From assembly GCA_021160625.1 (NCBI GenBank), contig JAGHCE010000131.1:1-12673 (forward strand): 12,673 bases of DNA. The letters run 5' to 3'. This DNA is from Planctomycetota bacterium (lineage in GTDB: Bacteria > Planctomycetota > DG-23 > SLPQ01). Shown here piece by piece: positions 1-6,058 of the stretch; positions within the stretch are counted from its first letter, which is position 1, and each line of letters starts with the position of its first letter. A model generated the notes under the pieces. That model saw only the letters and a program-made list of their open reading frames with translations. It did not search any database and was not told the DNA's origin. Position numbers and translations under genes: made by a program.

Positions 1-276
1 GTTCGACTGAGAAATGGCCTGCTCGAAAAGCGCGCCCCTCTCGGCCAGCGCGTCGATATTCGGGGTGATGCTGCGGGAGACGCCGTCTATTTCTCTCTTG
101 TAGCCGTAGCAGCCCAGGCGGTCGGCCCGCAGCGTATCCACGAGAAGGAGAATAATGTGCTTGAACGGGAGGGGCTTTTCCTTGAGAGCGAAATACCTTA
201 TCCCTGCACCCGCGGCTAAGCAGAAAGCGCCCAACCCGGCACCGATAACCCCGCGACGTGTGAAGTTGGCGGACAT
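1..276 (-). CDS. Sulfatase (arylsulfatase-type), N-terminal part, cut by window edge
   Basis: The first 92 residues are visible, reading leftward from an ATG at 276. Residues 44-57 read VDTLRADRLGCYGY, and residues 71-87 contain TPNIDALAERGALFEQA. These are the first metal-binding strand and the following helix of the alkaline-phosphatase-fold sulfatase family; Asp47 would be a calcium ligand. Sulfatases hydrolyse sulfate esters, often on sulfated polysaccharides. The N-terminus (TRRGVIGAGLGAFCLAAGAG, residues 6-25) resembles a twin-arginine signal with a hydrophobic core, so export or membrane anchoring is likely. The catalytic formylglycine motif (C/S-x-P-x-R) lies beyond the edge and cannot be checked. 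The Shine-Dalgarno before 276 is weak, so the start is only probable. The gene is divergent from the secreted cluster to its right. Confidence 0.85.
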   Translation of the reverse strand, partial: MSANFTRRGVIGAGLGAFCLAAGAGIRYFALKEKPLPFKHIILLLVDTLRADRLGCYGYKREIDGVSRSITPNIDALAERGALFEQAISQSN

Positions 277-577
277 AGTCTGCACGCAAAGTCCGAGAAT
301 ACACACAAAGCCCGATGAGAAGCACCCGTCAAAGAGACAAAGCACCCCTCATACCGCCTGCCCATCTTACAGCGAGCGTGCCTTCTCCGCAATCCCCCTG
401 CCGCAGCCCCCTGCCGCCCCGGAGAACCGGCGGCAAGCACCGGCACCAGCAGGGGCACCCCGGCCGCCGGTATGTCTGCTTAGTCCTCAACTGCGAACGG
501 GCCGATTGACGGCGGCGTGTGTTCCTCCGGGCCTCGGTATCCTCGGCCCTTCGGAACACACGTGCGAGACAAAATCG
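277..577. other. Intergenic region between divergent sulfatase and secreted cluster
   Basis: No convincing gene. A 13-base unit beginning CCCCCTGCCGC occurs twice in tandem at 394-404 and 407-417. A hairpin follows at 412-435 (TGCCG/CGGCA plus CCGG/CCGG, with a two-base bulge and an AGAA loop). The larger inverted repeat at 516-562 is listed separately. Open frames through here are low-complexity and Pro/Arg-rich, and look like read-through of GC-rich non-coding DNA. Confidence 0.6.
516..562. repeat. 47-bp imperfect inverted repeat (large hairpin)
   Basis: The outer arms CGTGTGTTCC (516-525) and GGAACACACG (553-562) pair perfectly over 10 bp. A 3x3 internal loop follows, then an inner 5-bp stem GGGCC (529-533)/GGCCC (545-549) and an 11-base loop. 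Neither strand has a T-run after it, so it is not a standard intrinsic terminator. It ends 16 bp upstream of the -35 box of the promoter at 578-607, and could be an operator, a structural element or a REP-like repeat. Confidence 0.6.
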
Positions 578-607
578 TTGACTCTCATAGCAACTGGTAC
601 ATAAAAT
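578..607 (+). promoter_or_regulatory. Sigma70-like promoter of the anchored TPR-like gene
   Basis: TTGACT (578-583) and TAAAAT (602-607) are separated by 18 bp; each box has one mismatch to consensus. A GGGTG(5)CACCC inverted repeat at 608-622 covers the expected transcription start and may be an operator or an RNA hairpin. The first gene begins about 35 bp downstream of the expected start. Confidence 0.55.
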
Positions 608-647
608 GGGTGTAGTGCACCCCACGTATTGTGACTGAGATAGAAGG

Positions 648-1859
648 ATGTGCCCGCGTATGATTGATACTCGTGTTCTTGCCGCGCTGGTTGTGGCATT
701 TGCCTTTGTGTGCCCTGTGGCAGACACGGCTGGTGCACAGGAGGGGCATTCTGAGGAATCACTGGAGGATTTTTACAGCGAGGCGGAACTGGAAGCGGTC
801 TACCGCAGCCTTCCCGAACGGCAAAGAAAGCTCCTGGACGAATACGCGACCGCAAAACAGCGCCGCCGGTATCTCGCCGCACTTCGGAGGATACAGGATG
901 AGAAGCGGTCGGATGCCGAGCTGGATCGCAGGATAGCCGAAGCGAAGGCGAGAGCAGCAAAACCGGAACCGCCTGCGCGATATGAAATGGACCCGATGCT
1001 CAGGAAGGCCTACGAATACTGGGCCGACTGGAAAAACAGGCACCGCGACGTTTCAATCAGGCTTTTCCAGGACTACATCGACAAGAACCCGGAAAGCCCC
1101 TTCCTGACGGACATCTGTTTCAATATCGGAGCACTCTACTCCATCCACATCAACAGGAGATTCAACGAGAAGAAGGATATGGACCTGGCAATGGAATACT
1201 ACCGGAAGGCCCACAAAGGCTACGGCCGGAAGTGGGCGCCTCGTAACAGCAGCGCCTGGGCGGGATTAGCCTACGATAGCCGCGATATGACAAAAGTCCG
1301 GGAGTACTACGATTGGCTTCGGTATCTCGAGAAAGACGGTACAATCGACGATATCTATCCTTTTAACGGAATAGGCCAGTGCACCGAATGGCGTCCTCCT
1401 GAACGCAGCAAAGAGGAAAAACTTGTATGCCTTGGGAATATGAAGGAGACAATAGCAGGTGCAATCAATATCGCCGAACGCAATATGTTTGCAATGGCAT
1501 CTCCGGTGGACCTTGCTGTGTTTGTCAGCGACTACCCCGTCACCCAGCTTGCTAAGCAGTCCAAGTATGCTCTCAAGAGCCTTGCCGCAGACGCTGCGGC
1601 TGGCGCACTCGAAATTCTCGACGTCCCCATCGAGGAAGACATCGTCACCGCCGAGGACATCGAGATGTTTCCTGAGTCCGAAAGCGCCGGCTCGGCGGCT
1701 TCACCCCCTGCCGAAGAGAAAGCACCACCGTCGGGAGCGCCTCGTCGCGACGCTCCTGAACCAATGCGCAGGCGTCTCGGGCTCTGGCTGGTTGCGGCGC
1801 TGGCGGGCGTTGCTGCGGTCGTGGCTGTCGTGGCGATCGTCACGAGGCGAAGGAAATGA
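648..1859 (+). CDS. Secreted TPR-like protein with C-terminal membrane anchor, unknown function
   Basis: 403 residues; function not recognised. Residues 1-30 form a signal peptide (hydrophobic core LAALVVAFAFVCPVA, likely cleavage after TAGA). Residues 40-105 are highly charged, helical and probably coiled-coil. Residues 115-230 are helix pairs rich in Tyr/Ala, with 'AMEYYRKAHKGYG' and 'RLFQDYIDKNPESPF' resembling TPR or YbgF-type repeats. Residues 343-372 are a Pro/Ala/Ser linker ending in PEP. Residues 377-399 are one transmembrane helix, and the protein ends RRRK. The body should therefore lie outside the inner membrane with a short basic tail inside. PEP plus helix plus basic tail recalls exosortase (PEP-CTERM) signals, but the arginines right after PEP are unusual. 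An in-frame ATG at 660 gives a more ordinary signal peptide; the AAGG at 644-647 does not decide between the two. A near-copy of the 3' end lies at 5946-5993. Confidence 0.8.
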   Translation: MCPRMIDTRVLAALVVAFAFVCPVADTAGAQEGHSEESLEDFYSEAELEAVYRSLPERQRKLLDEYATAKQRRRYLAALRRIQDEKRSDAELDRRIAEAKARAAKPEPPARYEMDPMLRKAYEYWADWKNRHRDVSIRLFQDYIDKNPESPFLTDICFNIGALYSIHINRRFNEKKDMDLAMEYYRKAHKGYGRKWAPRNSSAWAGLAYDSRDMTKVREYYDWLRYLEKDGTIDDIYPFNGIGQCTEWRPPERSKEEKLVCLGNMKETIAGAINIAERNMFAMASPVDLAVFVSDYPVTQLAKQSKYALKSLAADAAAGALEILDVPIEEDIVTAEDIEMFPESESAGSAASPPAEEKAPPSGAPRRDAPEPMRRRLGLWLVAALAGVAAVVAVVAIVTRRRK

Positions 1860-1871
1860 GCGGTTTCTGCG
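1824..1871 (+). repeat. 48-bp tail repeat, copy A (3' end of the anchored gene)
   Basis: This copy covers the last codons of the anchored gene (AVVAIVTRRRK), its stop, and 12 bases beyond. It matches 5946-5993 at 45 of 48 positions. The two copies share a TGA stop overlapping an ATG (ATGA) and the following AGCGGTTT(C/T)TGCG. Confidence 0.85.
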
Positions 1872-2101
1872 GAATACGCCACCCCCCCTTGTCTAACGAA
1901 TATCGATTTGCCCCTAAGAGGAACACCGGCCACCCGGCACAAAGCATAGATGTGAAAAGCAAATACGGAGCGAAGTCTGTGCCGGATAAATGTTTGAACC
2001 CTAAGCGGCCGGCGAGTATAAGCATTCCCGCAAGCGAAAGCCAACAAAAAAGAAGGCCGGAAGTCCTTCAGAAAAAAGTGAAATAAATCTCAAGAATGTT
2101 G
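1860..2101. other. Intergenic region, first part, no convincing gene
   Basis: A 76-codon frame opens at an ATG overlapping the preceding stop (1856-2086). It has a GAGG eight bases upstream, but its composition is polar and shows no recognisable domain, so I do not call it a gene. A run of seven Cs lies at 1882-1888. The end of this stretch is A-rich, in contrast with the surrounding genes, as expected upstream of a promoter. Confidence 0.5.
2046..2069 (-). terminator. Possible intrinsic terminator reading leftward
   Basis: Read on the minus strand, GAAGG (2069-2065), an 8-base loop and CCTTC (2056-2052) are followed by six Ts (2051-2046). The stem is short and no gene on the minus strand lies upstream. 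It may only stop antisense transcription from the promoter region just to its right. Confidence 0.25.
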
Positions 2102-2131
2102 TTGACAACTACAACGGGGGGGGGGTATAAG
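2102..2131 (+). promoter_or_regulatory. Sigma70-like promoter with a G10 tract in the spacer (candidate phase-variable promoter)
   Basis: TTGACA (2102-2107, perfect -35) and TATAAG (2126-2131, one mismatch to the -10 consensus) are 18 bp apart. The last ten spacer bases (2116-2125) are all G. Loss of one G would give the optimal 17-bp spacing; gain or further loss would weaken the promoter. The -35 lies in GTTGTTGACAAC, itself an inverted repeat. ACTACAA (2108-2114) and TTGTAGT (2137-2143) form a second inverted repeat around the -10. The promoter would drive the three-gene secreted operon that starts at 2462. Confidence 0.6.
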
Positions 2132-2137
2132 TGCGAT

Positions 2138-2461
2138 TGTAGTACCCGACAACATCAGGGTATTGCAGGCTAACCTGGGCAATTCACGAACTACCGTGCC
2201 GCCGGCGGCATAAGGGGCACGGGGGCATTCAGGGTAATCCAAGCGGTCCCGCGTGCGGCTTTGCAGCCGGTGAAACAGGCAATAAGGCGGGAACAATCCG
2301 GCGGCGTGTTCGTATGTTCTTATGTAAGTTGGTATAGGGGCACTGTTTTGGGACCGGAATGCCGAGAAGCGCCAAAAGCCACTCGCGGTGCGGTAGCCGT
2401 ATTACGGCCGGTGCCGGTGAGGGCACAGAAGGAATTGCGGTCAGCGAAAGGGGGAGCAACA
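2138..2461 (+). promoter_or_regulatory. Long structured 5' leader of the secreted operon
   Basis: If transcription starts near 2138, about 320 bases precede the start codon. They contain a hairpin at 2162-2183 (ATTG-CAGG/CCTG-CAAT, 2-base bulge), a 7-bp stem CCGTGCC/GGCACGG at 2194-2222 around a GC palindrome (2197-2210), a hairpin CGGCT-TTGC-AGCCG at 2256-2269, and a near-perfect palindrome GCCGTA-T-TACGGC at 2396-2408. I do not recognise a known riboswitch class. The frame is open upstream of 2462, but without coding character. Confidence 0.4.
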
Positions 2462-3382
2462 ATGCGGTCGAAGGTCATATCTCGAATATGCCTCATTCTG
2501 GCGGGTTTCATTCTCCTCGGGGCCGTAGCGCAGTTGTATGCGGAGGATTCCGAGGAACGCAGACAATACCGGTGGTACTCAACGATCCGGGACGGCAATT
2601 ACTACTTGTACAAGGGGAAACATGACAAGGCCCTGGCCGCCTTCGAGAAGGCCCTTTCCCTCTCGGTTTCCGAGGAGGAGAAGGCCGACACGCTGCTCAG
2701 GATGGCCAAGTCCTACGAGGGGGCCTTCAAGCGCAAGGAGGCCGTCGCGACTTGGAAACGGATCGTCGAGGAGTGCCCCTCTTCGGGCCATCTGCCGTAT
2801 GTCTGCGCCCGTCTGGCGGAGCTTCACAGGTCGATTACACTGGTGTCGCCAAAGGCCACAGAGGCCGAGGAACGGGAAGTTTCGAAGAAGATGACCAACG
2901 ACACGGCGATCTACTGGTTCGAGAAGGCCGTCCAGTCCGGCCCGCCGTACGCACCCTATGTTCTTTCGGCCAAGCTTTACCTTGCCGGCATTTACCCCGA
3001 GGTCGGCAGGAAAGATGAGGCGCAGCAGATACTTGAAGAGATAAGCACCATCGACATCTACGATGTCAAGAAGCCCGCCTACGTGGGCCCTTTCAAGGAG
3101 ATGAACGACGACCGCATTACGATGTCGGAGAGGCTCGACGAGACGCGCAGTCGGCTTCTATCGCGCCGCAAGTCTGCAAGGAGACGCCTCGTGGAGACTT
3201 GCGTGGTGTGGAGCGATCCTGTGAAGAGCATTGTGAATCTCCAGAAACTCGTCGACAAATACCCGGATACTGAAATCGCAAAGATGGCCCGGGAGAAGAT
3301 CGAGGTACTCTCGGAGCAGCTCGGCTTGAAGACCGCCACGGATGATCTCATCGATTTACCGGAACTCGAAGACGCCGAGTAG
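2462..3382 (+). CDS. Exported TPR-repeat protein, unknown function
   Basis: 306 residues. The start at 2462 is chosen because GGGGGAG (2450-2456) sits five bases upstream and the protein then begins with a standard signal peptide (residues 1-27, cleavage after QLYA). Residues 44-70 (GNYYLYKGKHDKALAAFEKA) are a good TPR. Residues 74-105 form a second repeat, 165-195 a third (KLYLAGIYPEVGRKDEAQQI), and 255-285 a fourth with the YPDT spacing typical of outer-membrane-assembly-type TPR proteins. TPRs bind other proteins, so a scaffold role in the periplasm or envelope is likely. There is no lipobox and no C-terminal anchor. First gene of a tight operon: 48 bp to the next gene. Partner and function unknown. 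Confidence 0.85.
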   Translation: MRSKVISRICLILAGFILLGAVAQLYAEDSEERRQYRWYSTIRDGNYYLYKGKHDKALAAFEKALSLSVSEEEKADTLLRMAKSYEGAFKRKEAVATWKRIVEECPSSGHLPYVCARLAELHRSITLVSPKATEAEEREVSKKMTNDTAIYWFEKAVQSGPPYAPYVLSAKLYLAGIYPEVGRKDEAQQILEEISTIDIYDVKKPAYVGPFKEMNDDRITMSERLDETRSRLLSRRKSARRRLVETCVVWSDPVKSIVNLQKLVDKYPDTEIAKMAREKIEVLSEQLGLKTATDDLIDLPELEDAE

Positions 3383-3430
3383 GGGCAGCGGATCTTGCGA
3401 ATAGTTCAGCCGCAGGAAGGAAGGCTCAAA

Positions 3431-4744
3431 ATGGAAAGAAAGGTGCTTCGGACCCTGAGAGCGGTCATCTTCTGCATCGGGGTCATATGCATTCTTTGCA
3501 TACCACGCGTGGCCCTGGGAGAGGTGGACCAACACATATCGGCTCCGGGCATCGGAACGGGCTTCGACGAAACCCATCTTGCAGAGAAGGCCAGGATTAT
3601 CCGTATCGGGAACCTCTCCGAAGACAAGTTTCCCTCGGATAACAAATTCCTCATACCAGTCGGCTGCGAGCTTGAGTTCGAGGCAGTGCGCGCTACCGCC
3701 GACTGGGACACGTACCGCCACGGCCCGGACTGCGGCGTCATCGAAGACCCCGTGCCGGACAGCTTGAAAGAGGGATGGCCGCGCTGGAAGTGCAACATAG
3801 GCACGTTTCTCGGTAATAATGAGAATAAGGACAAGGGCACGATTATAACGTGGGCGGCCCCGCCGGGTGAAAGCCCTATGCCGGGCGTTCCGATGAAGCT
3901 CTTCGAGGACGATGTTCCCTCTCCGCCGAGACCGGACGACATTCCCCCTTCGAGTGGAGTGGATGACGGCGGCGCTGAAGCCAAATACGGCATACTCCAG
4001 GACAGTGTGCTAGTTTGCGCTGTCGAGCTGACGGTTGCCTTGACGATAAGGAACCAGGACAGCCAGGAGACGACCAACACCACGCCCTACGGCCCCGACA
4101 GCCGGGGGAATCTTGGGCTGTGGAACGCTCACCTGGACGGCAAGAACGATATGCGCCTGTGCTGCGCGAATCATACGACCGGCGACATCTACAACGGCAG
4201 CGTCCTCTACCAGGATCCAAACCCCCGGAAGATCGGCACCGGCCTCAAAGTGGAGATGTACGCCTCCATTCAGGAGACCCCCTTCACGAATCCATTCCTG
4301 CTCAAGTACATTAGCAAGAAGGAAAACTGGCGTATATGGCAACAACTAATCGAGAAACGGTACGTCAACGGTGTTGAGGACACAGGGTGGGTTTTCAGGC
4401 CTCCCGAGTGGCATAACGATGGGTACCTAGCGCACAACACTCCCAACGGTGCGTACAAGCCCGAAGAGAATCGTGCGGATTACCTGTACGGCGAGGATTG
4501 CCCATATAAGCGCGGCGAGAACGGTCTGTTTCCTACAGGGATCGTCCTTTCCTGGGTGACCGAGTTCAGGACGTGGGTGGAGTTTCAATATCTTGGGTCC
4601 TGGGTAAGGGTGACACCAGTACCGGCGCCGGAAGGCAGCGGTGACTGGAAAAATGGCAAGCCGATGTGGGGCGTGACCTGGGAACTTACCTGGGGTCCTT
4701 ATGGAGTAAGCGTCACAGCCCCGGCGACGCTGATCCAGTATTGA
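3431..4744 (+). CDS. Secreted protein with possible Ig-like region, unknown function
   Basis: 437 residues, function not recognised. The start at 3431 has a Shine-Dalgarno (GGAAGGAAGG) about seven bases upstream. Residues 1-30 are a signal peptide with a Cys/Ile-rich core, cleaved near VALG. Residues 60-205 alternate hydrophobic and polar positions, with a GTIITWAAP segment (136-144) like strand motifs of bacterial Ig-like surface domains. Residues 160-180 are a Pro/Asp linker. Residues 225-430 are rich in Trp, Tyr, Asn and Gly (for example TWVEFQYLGSWVRVTP), as in extracellular beta-sandwich folds. Mature-region cysteines at 79, 101, 121, 196, 244, 245 and 357 could form disulfides. The last residues (TLIQY) carry no anchor. 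It lies 48 bp after the TPR gene and 42 bp before the next, so it is co-transcribed. Confidence 0.8.
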   Translation: MERKVLRTLRAVIFCIGVICILCIPRVALGEVDQHISAPGIGTGFDETHLAEKARIIRIGNLSEDKFPSDNKFLIPVGCELEFEAVRATADWDTYRHGPDCGVIEDPVPDSLKEGWPRWKCNIGTFLGNNENKDKGTIITWAAPPGESPMPGVPMKLFEDDVPSPPRPDDIPPSSGVDDGGAEAKYGILQDSVLVCAVELTVALTIRNQDSQETTNTTPYGPDSRGNLGLWNAHLDGKNDMRLCCANHTTGDIYNGSVLYQDPNPRKIGTGLKVEMYASIQETPFTNPFLLKYISKKENWRIWQQLIEKRYVNGVEDTGWVFRPPEWHNDGYLAHNTPNGAYKPEENRADYLYGEDCPYKRGENGLFPTGIVLSWVTEFRTWVEFQYLGSWVRVTPVPAPEGSGDWKNGKPMWGVTWELTWGPYGVSVTAPATLIQY

Positions 4745-4786
4745 CAACGGCGATTTGAACAGGTTGCCGTCACAAGGAGGCGGACT

Positions 4787-5848
4787 ATGAAGAGGGCAAT
4801 CGTTACAGTTCTTGCGGTGTTGGTTCTCTGCGCCGGGGTTGCCCCGGCGGCCGATGAGATTGATGCCGAGATGCTGCCTGTTGTTGACAAGGTCAAGTCC
4901 AGGGACGCCGCCGAGCGTGATGCGGCGGTCGTCGAGCTTGTCGGACTGCGCGAGGCGATAAGCGACGCGCTAAAGGCCATTGTGGCCGATGCCAATGCCG
5001 GCCACGCCCCCGATGTCTCCAAGGCCGACGCCCTTTACCTGATGACCCGGCTGCGCCTCGTCCAATGTATAGACGTGGTCAACCGGGAGAAGGACTGGAC
5101 GTTCAAGCTGCGTTACAAAGTGCATTTCAAAACGTCGAGGGAATTCGAACTTTTTCAGTCCGGTCGCGATCATGACTGGCCGGTAGCGATCTTCTGTGCG
5201 CGGGATACCTGGCGGCCACTGCGCGGCGGGGCCAGGGTGGTCCCCGTGACCGTAAAGGCGGACCTCTCGAAGTACCCGGTGCTCCAGGGCGCTCTTTCGA
5301 GGCTCAGAAGCGGCGACTGGCAGGAGGTCTTGAAGGCCGACAAGGCCGTCCGGCGCTGGTACCAGGTCGTCTGCCGCAGTATGAACTCGGTTATCAACCG
5401 GGTCCCCGAATCCCCGTACTCGGATGACGTGAAGATCGCCGCGGCCTATCTGGTTGGGGAGTTTCGGATGTATGCCGGCGGCTATCTCTCGGAAAACATC
5501 GACATCAAGGACGAGTTGGGGCTGTGCGCGAACTACCCTTCGGCAATTGCCGTGGACCTGGACTCGGCCGATTCGATGTACCCCTGCGCGGTGGGGCTTG
5601 TGAAAGTCGGTTGCCTGGTGCACATCAGCTCTTCCCTCTCCGCCATATCCCGCAGTCGCGACGGCTACAATGAAATCTCCACTGAGGGCTGCAGGCGGCT
5701 GGCAAGGGTACTGATGGTAGTAAACCCTGAGGCCGTGAAGGCCGAATACCAGCCGAAACTTGCGGGAGCCAGAAGCATCGCCGGCAAGAGTCCGAGCGCC
5801 GCCAAGCACCTCTCAGCGCTCGAAAGCGTCGCAGATATCATCAGGTAG
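4787..5848 (+). CDS. Secreted alpha-helical protein, unknown function
   Basis: 353 residues. AGGAGG (4775-4780) six bases before the ATG is the strongest Shine-Dalgarno in the cluster. Residues 1-22 are a signal peptide (VLAVLVLCAGVAPAA, cleavage before DE). Residues 25-90 are paired helices (DAAERDAAVVELVGLREAI) like HEAT-type repeats. Residues 100-165 contain beta-rich segments (FKLRYKVHFKTSREFELF; GGARVVPVTV). The rest is mainly helical, ending in SALESVADIIR with no membrane anchor. I do not recognise the family. It is the last gene of the operon. It is followed by a degenerate stretch with an anchor-tail repeat in another frame, so an ancestral version may have been longer; this is conjecture. 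Confidence 0.8.
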   Translation: MKRAIVTVLAVLVLCAGVAPAADEIDAEMLPVVDKVKSRDAAERDAAVVELVGLREAISDALKAIVADANAGHAPDVSKADALYLMTRLRLVQCIDVVNREKDWTFKLRYKVHFKTSREFELFQSGRDHDWPVAIFCARDTWRPLRGGARVVPVTVKADLSKYPVLQGALSRLRSGDWQEVLKADKAVRRWYQVVCRSMNSVINRVPESPYSDDVKIAAAYLVGEFRMYAGGYLSENIDIKDELGLCANYPSAIAVDLDSADSMYPCAVGLVKVGCLVHISSSLSAISRSRDGYNEISTEGCRRLARVLMVVNPEAVKAEYQPKLAGARSIAGKSPSAAKHLSALESVADIIR

Positions 5849-6058
5849 GCGACGGACATATGCTGAGCGCTGCGGGCAAGGGTGGCTTTTGCGGTTATTC
5901 GCCCATTACCTTGATTATGAGGCGTTTGCGTCGCTGACAGTCCTTGCCGTCGTGGCGATCCTCACGAGGCGAAGGAAATGAGCGGTTTTTGCGACCGCCA
6001 CGGCCTTCCTGGTGAATGTCGTGCTGCTCGTCTCCTATGCAGTCACTGCCGCCGGCGC
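5849..6058 (+). pseudogene. Degenerate patch with remnant of an anchor-tail gene
   Basis: No intact gene. Frame 3 through 5904-5981 reads YEAFASLTVLAVVAILTRRRK and a stop, the same ending as the anchored TPR-like protein. It has no start or signal peptide of its own, because upstream it overlaps the preceding gene out of frame. Another frame from 5860 gives a 25-residue peptide ending MRRLRR, like the residues before the helix in the intact protein (MRRRLG). This suggests the two halves were separated by a frameshift. After the stop the same frame stays hydrophobic for about 24 codons (FLVNVVLLVSYAV), then runs antisense into the dehydrogenase gene. Best read as the eroded 3' end of a paralogue or a recombined duplicate. 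Confidence 0.45.
5946..5993 (+). repeat. 48-bp tail repeat, copy B (remnant)
   Basis: Matches 1824-1871 at 45 of 48 positions. The match continues through the stop into downstream bases, so it is a DNA-level duplication rather than convergent protein sequence. Weaker similarity continues about 10 bp upstream. Confidence 0.85.

Noticed and set aside
155..604. 149-codon open frame on the plus strand across the sulfatase start and the intergenic region
   Set aside because: Pro/Arg/Ala-rich, no domain; it overlaps the clear sulfatase N-terminus on the other strand and crosses the large inverted repeat.
1856..2086. 76-codon frame starting at the ATGA overlap after the anchored gene
   Set aside because: The start context is fair, but the composition is like translated intergenic DNA and no domain is recognisable. 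Kept only as part of a finding on the tail repeat.
2261..2461. In-frame upstream extension of the TPR gene
   Set aside because: The extension lacks coding character, the initiator would be TTG, and the ATG at 2462 has a good Shine-Dalgarno followed at once by a signal peptide.
2138..2461. Known riboswitch in the operon leader
   Set aside because: Compared from memory with cobalamin, c-di-GMP, TPP, SAM and glycine classes; no conserved core motif found.
4741..4786. Separate promoter (TTGACA at 4741) for the last gene of the secreted operon
   Set aside because: No -10 box at 16-18 bp; the gap is only 42 bp, and co-transcription is the simpler reading.
4970..5809. Long minus-strand open frame opposite the helical secreted gene
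   Set aside because: Typical GC-rich antisense shadow; the plus-strand frame has a signal peptide and a strong Shine-Dalgarno.
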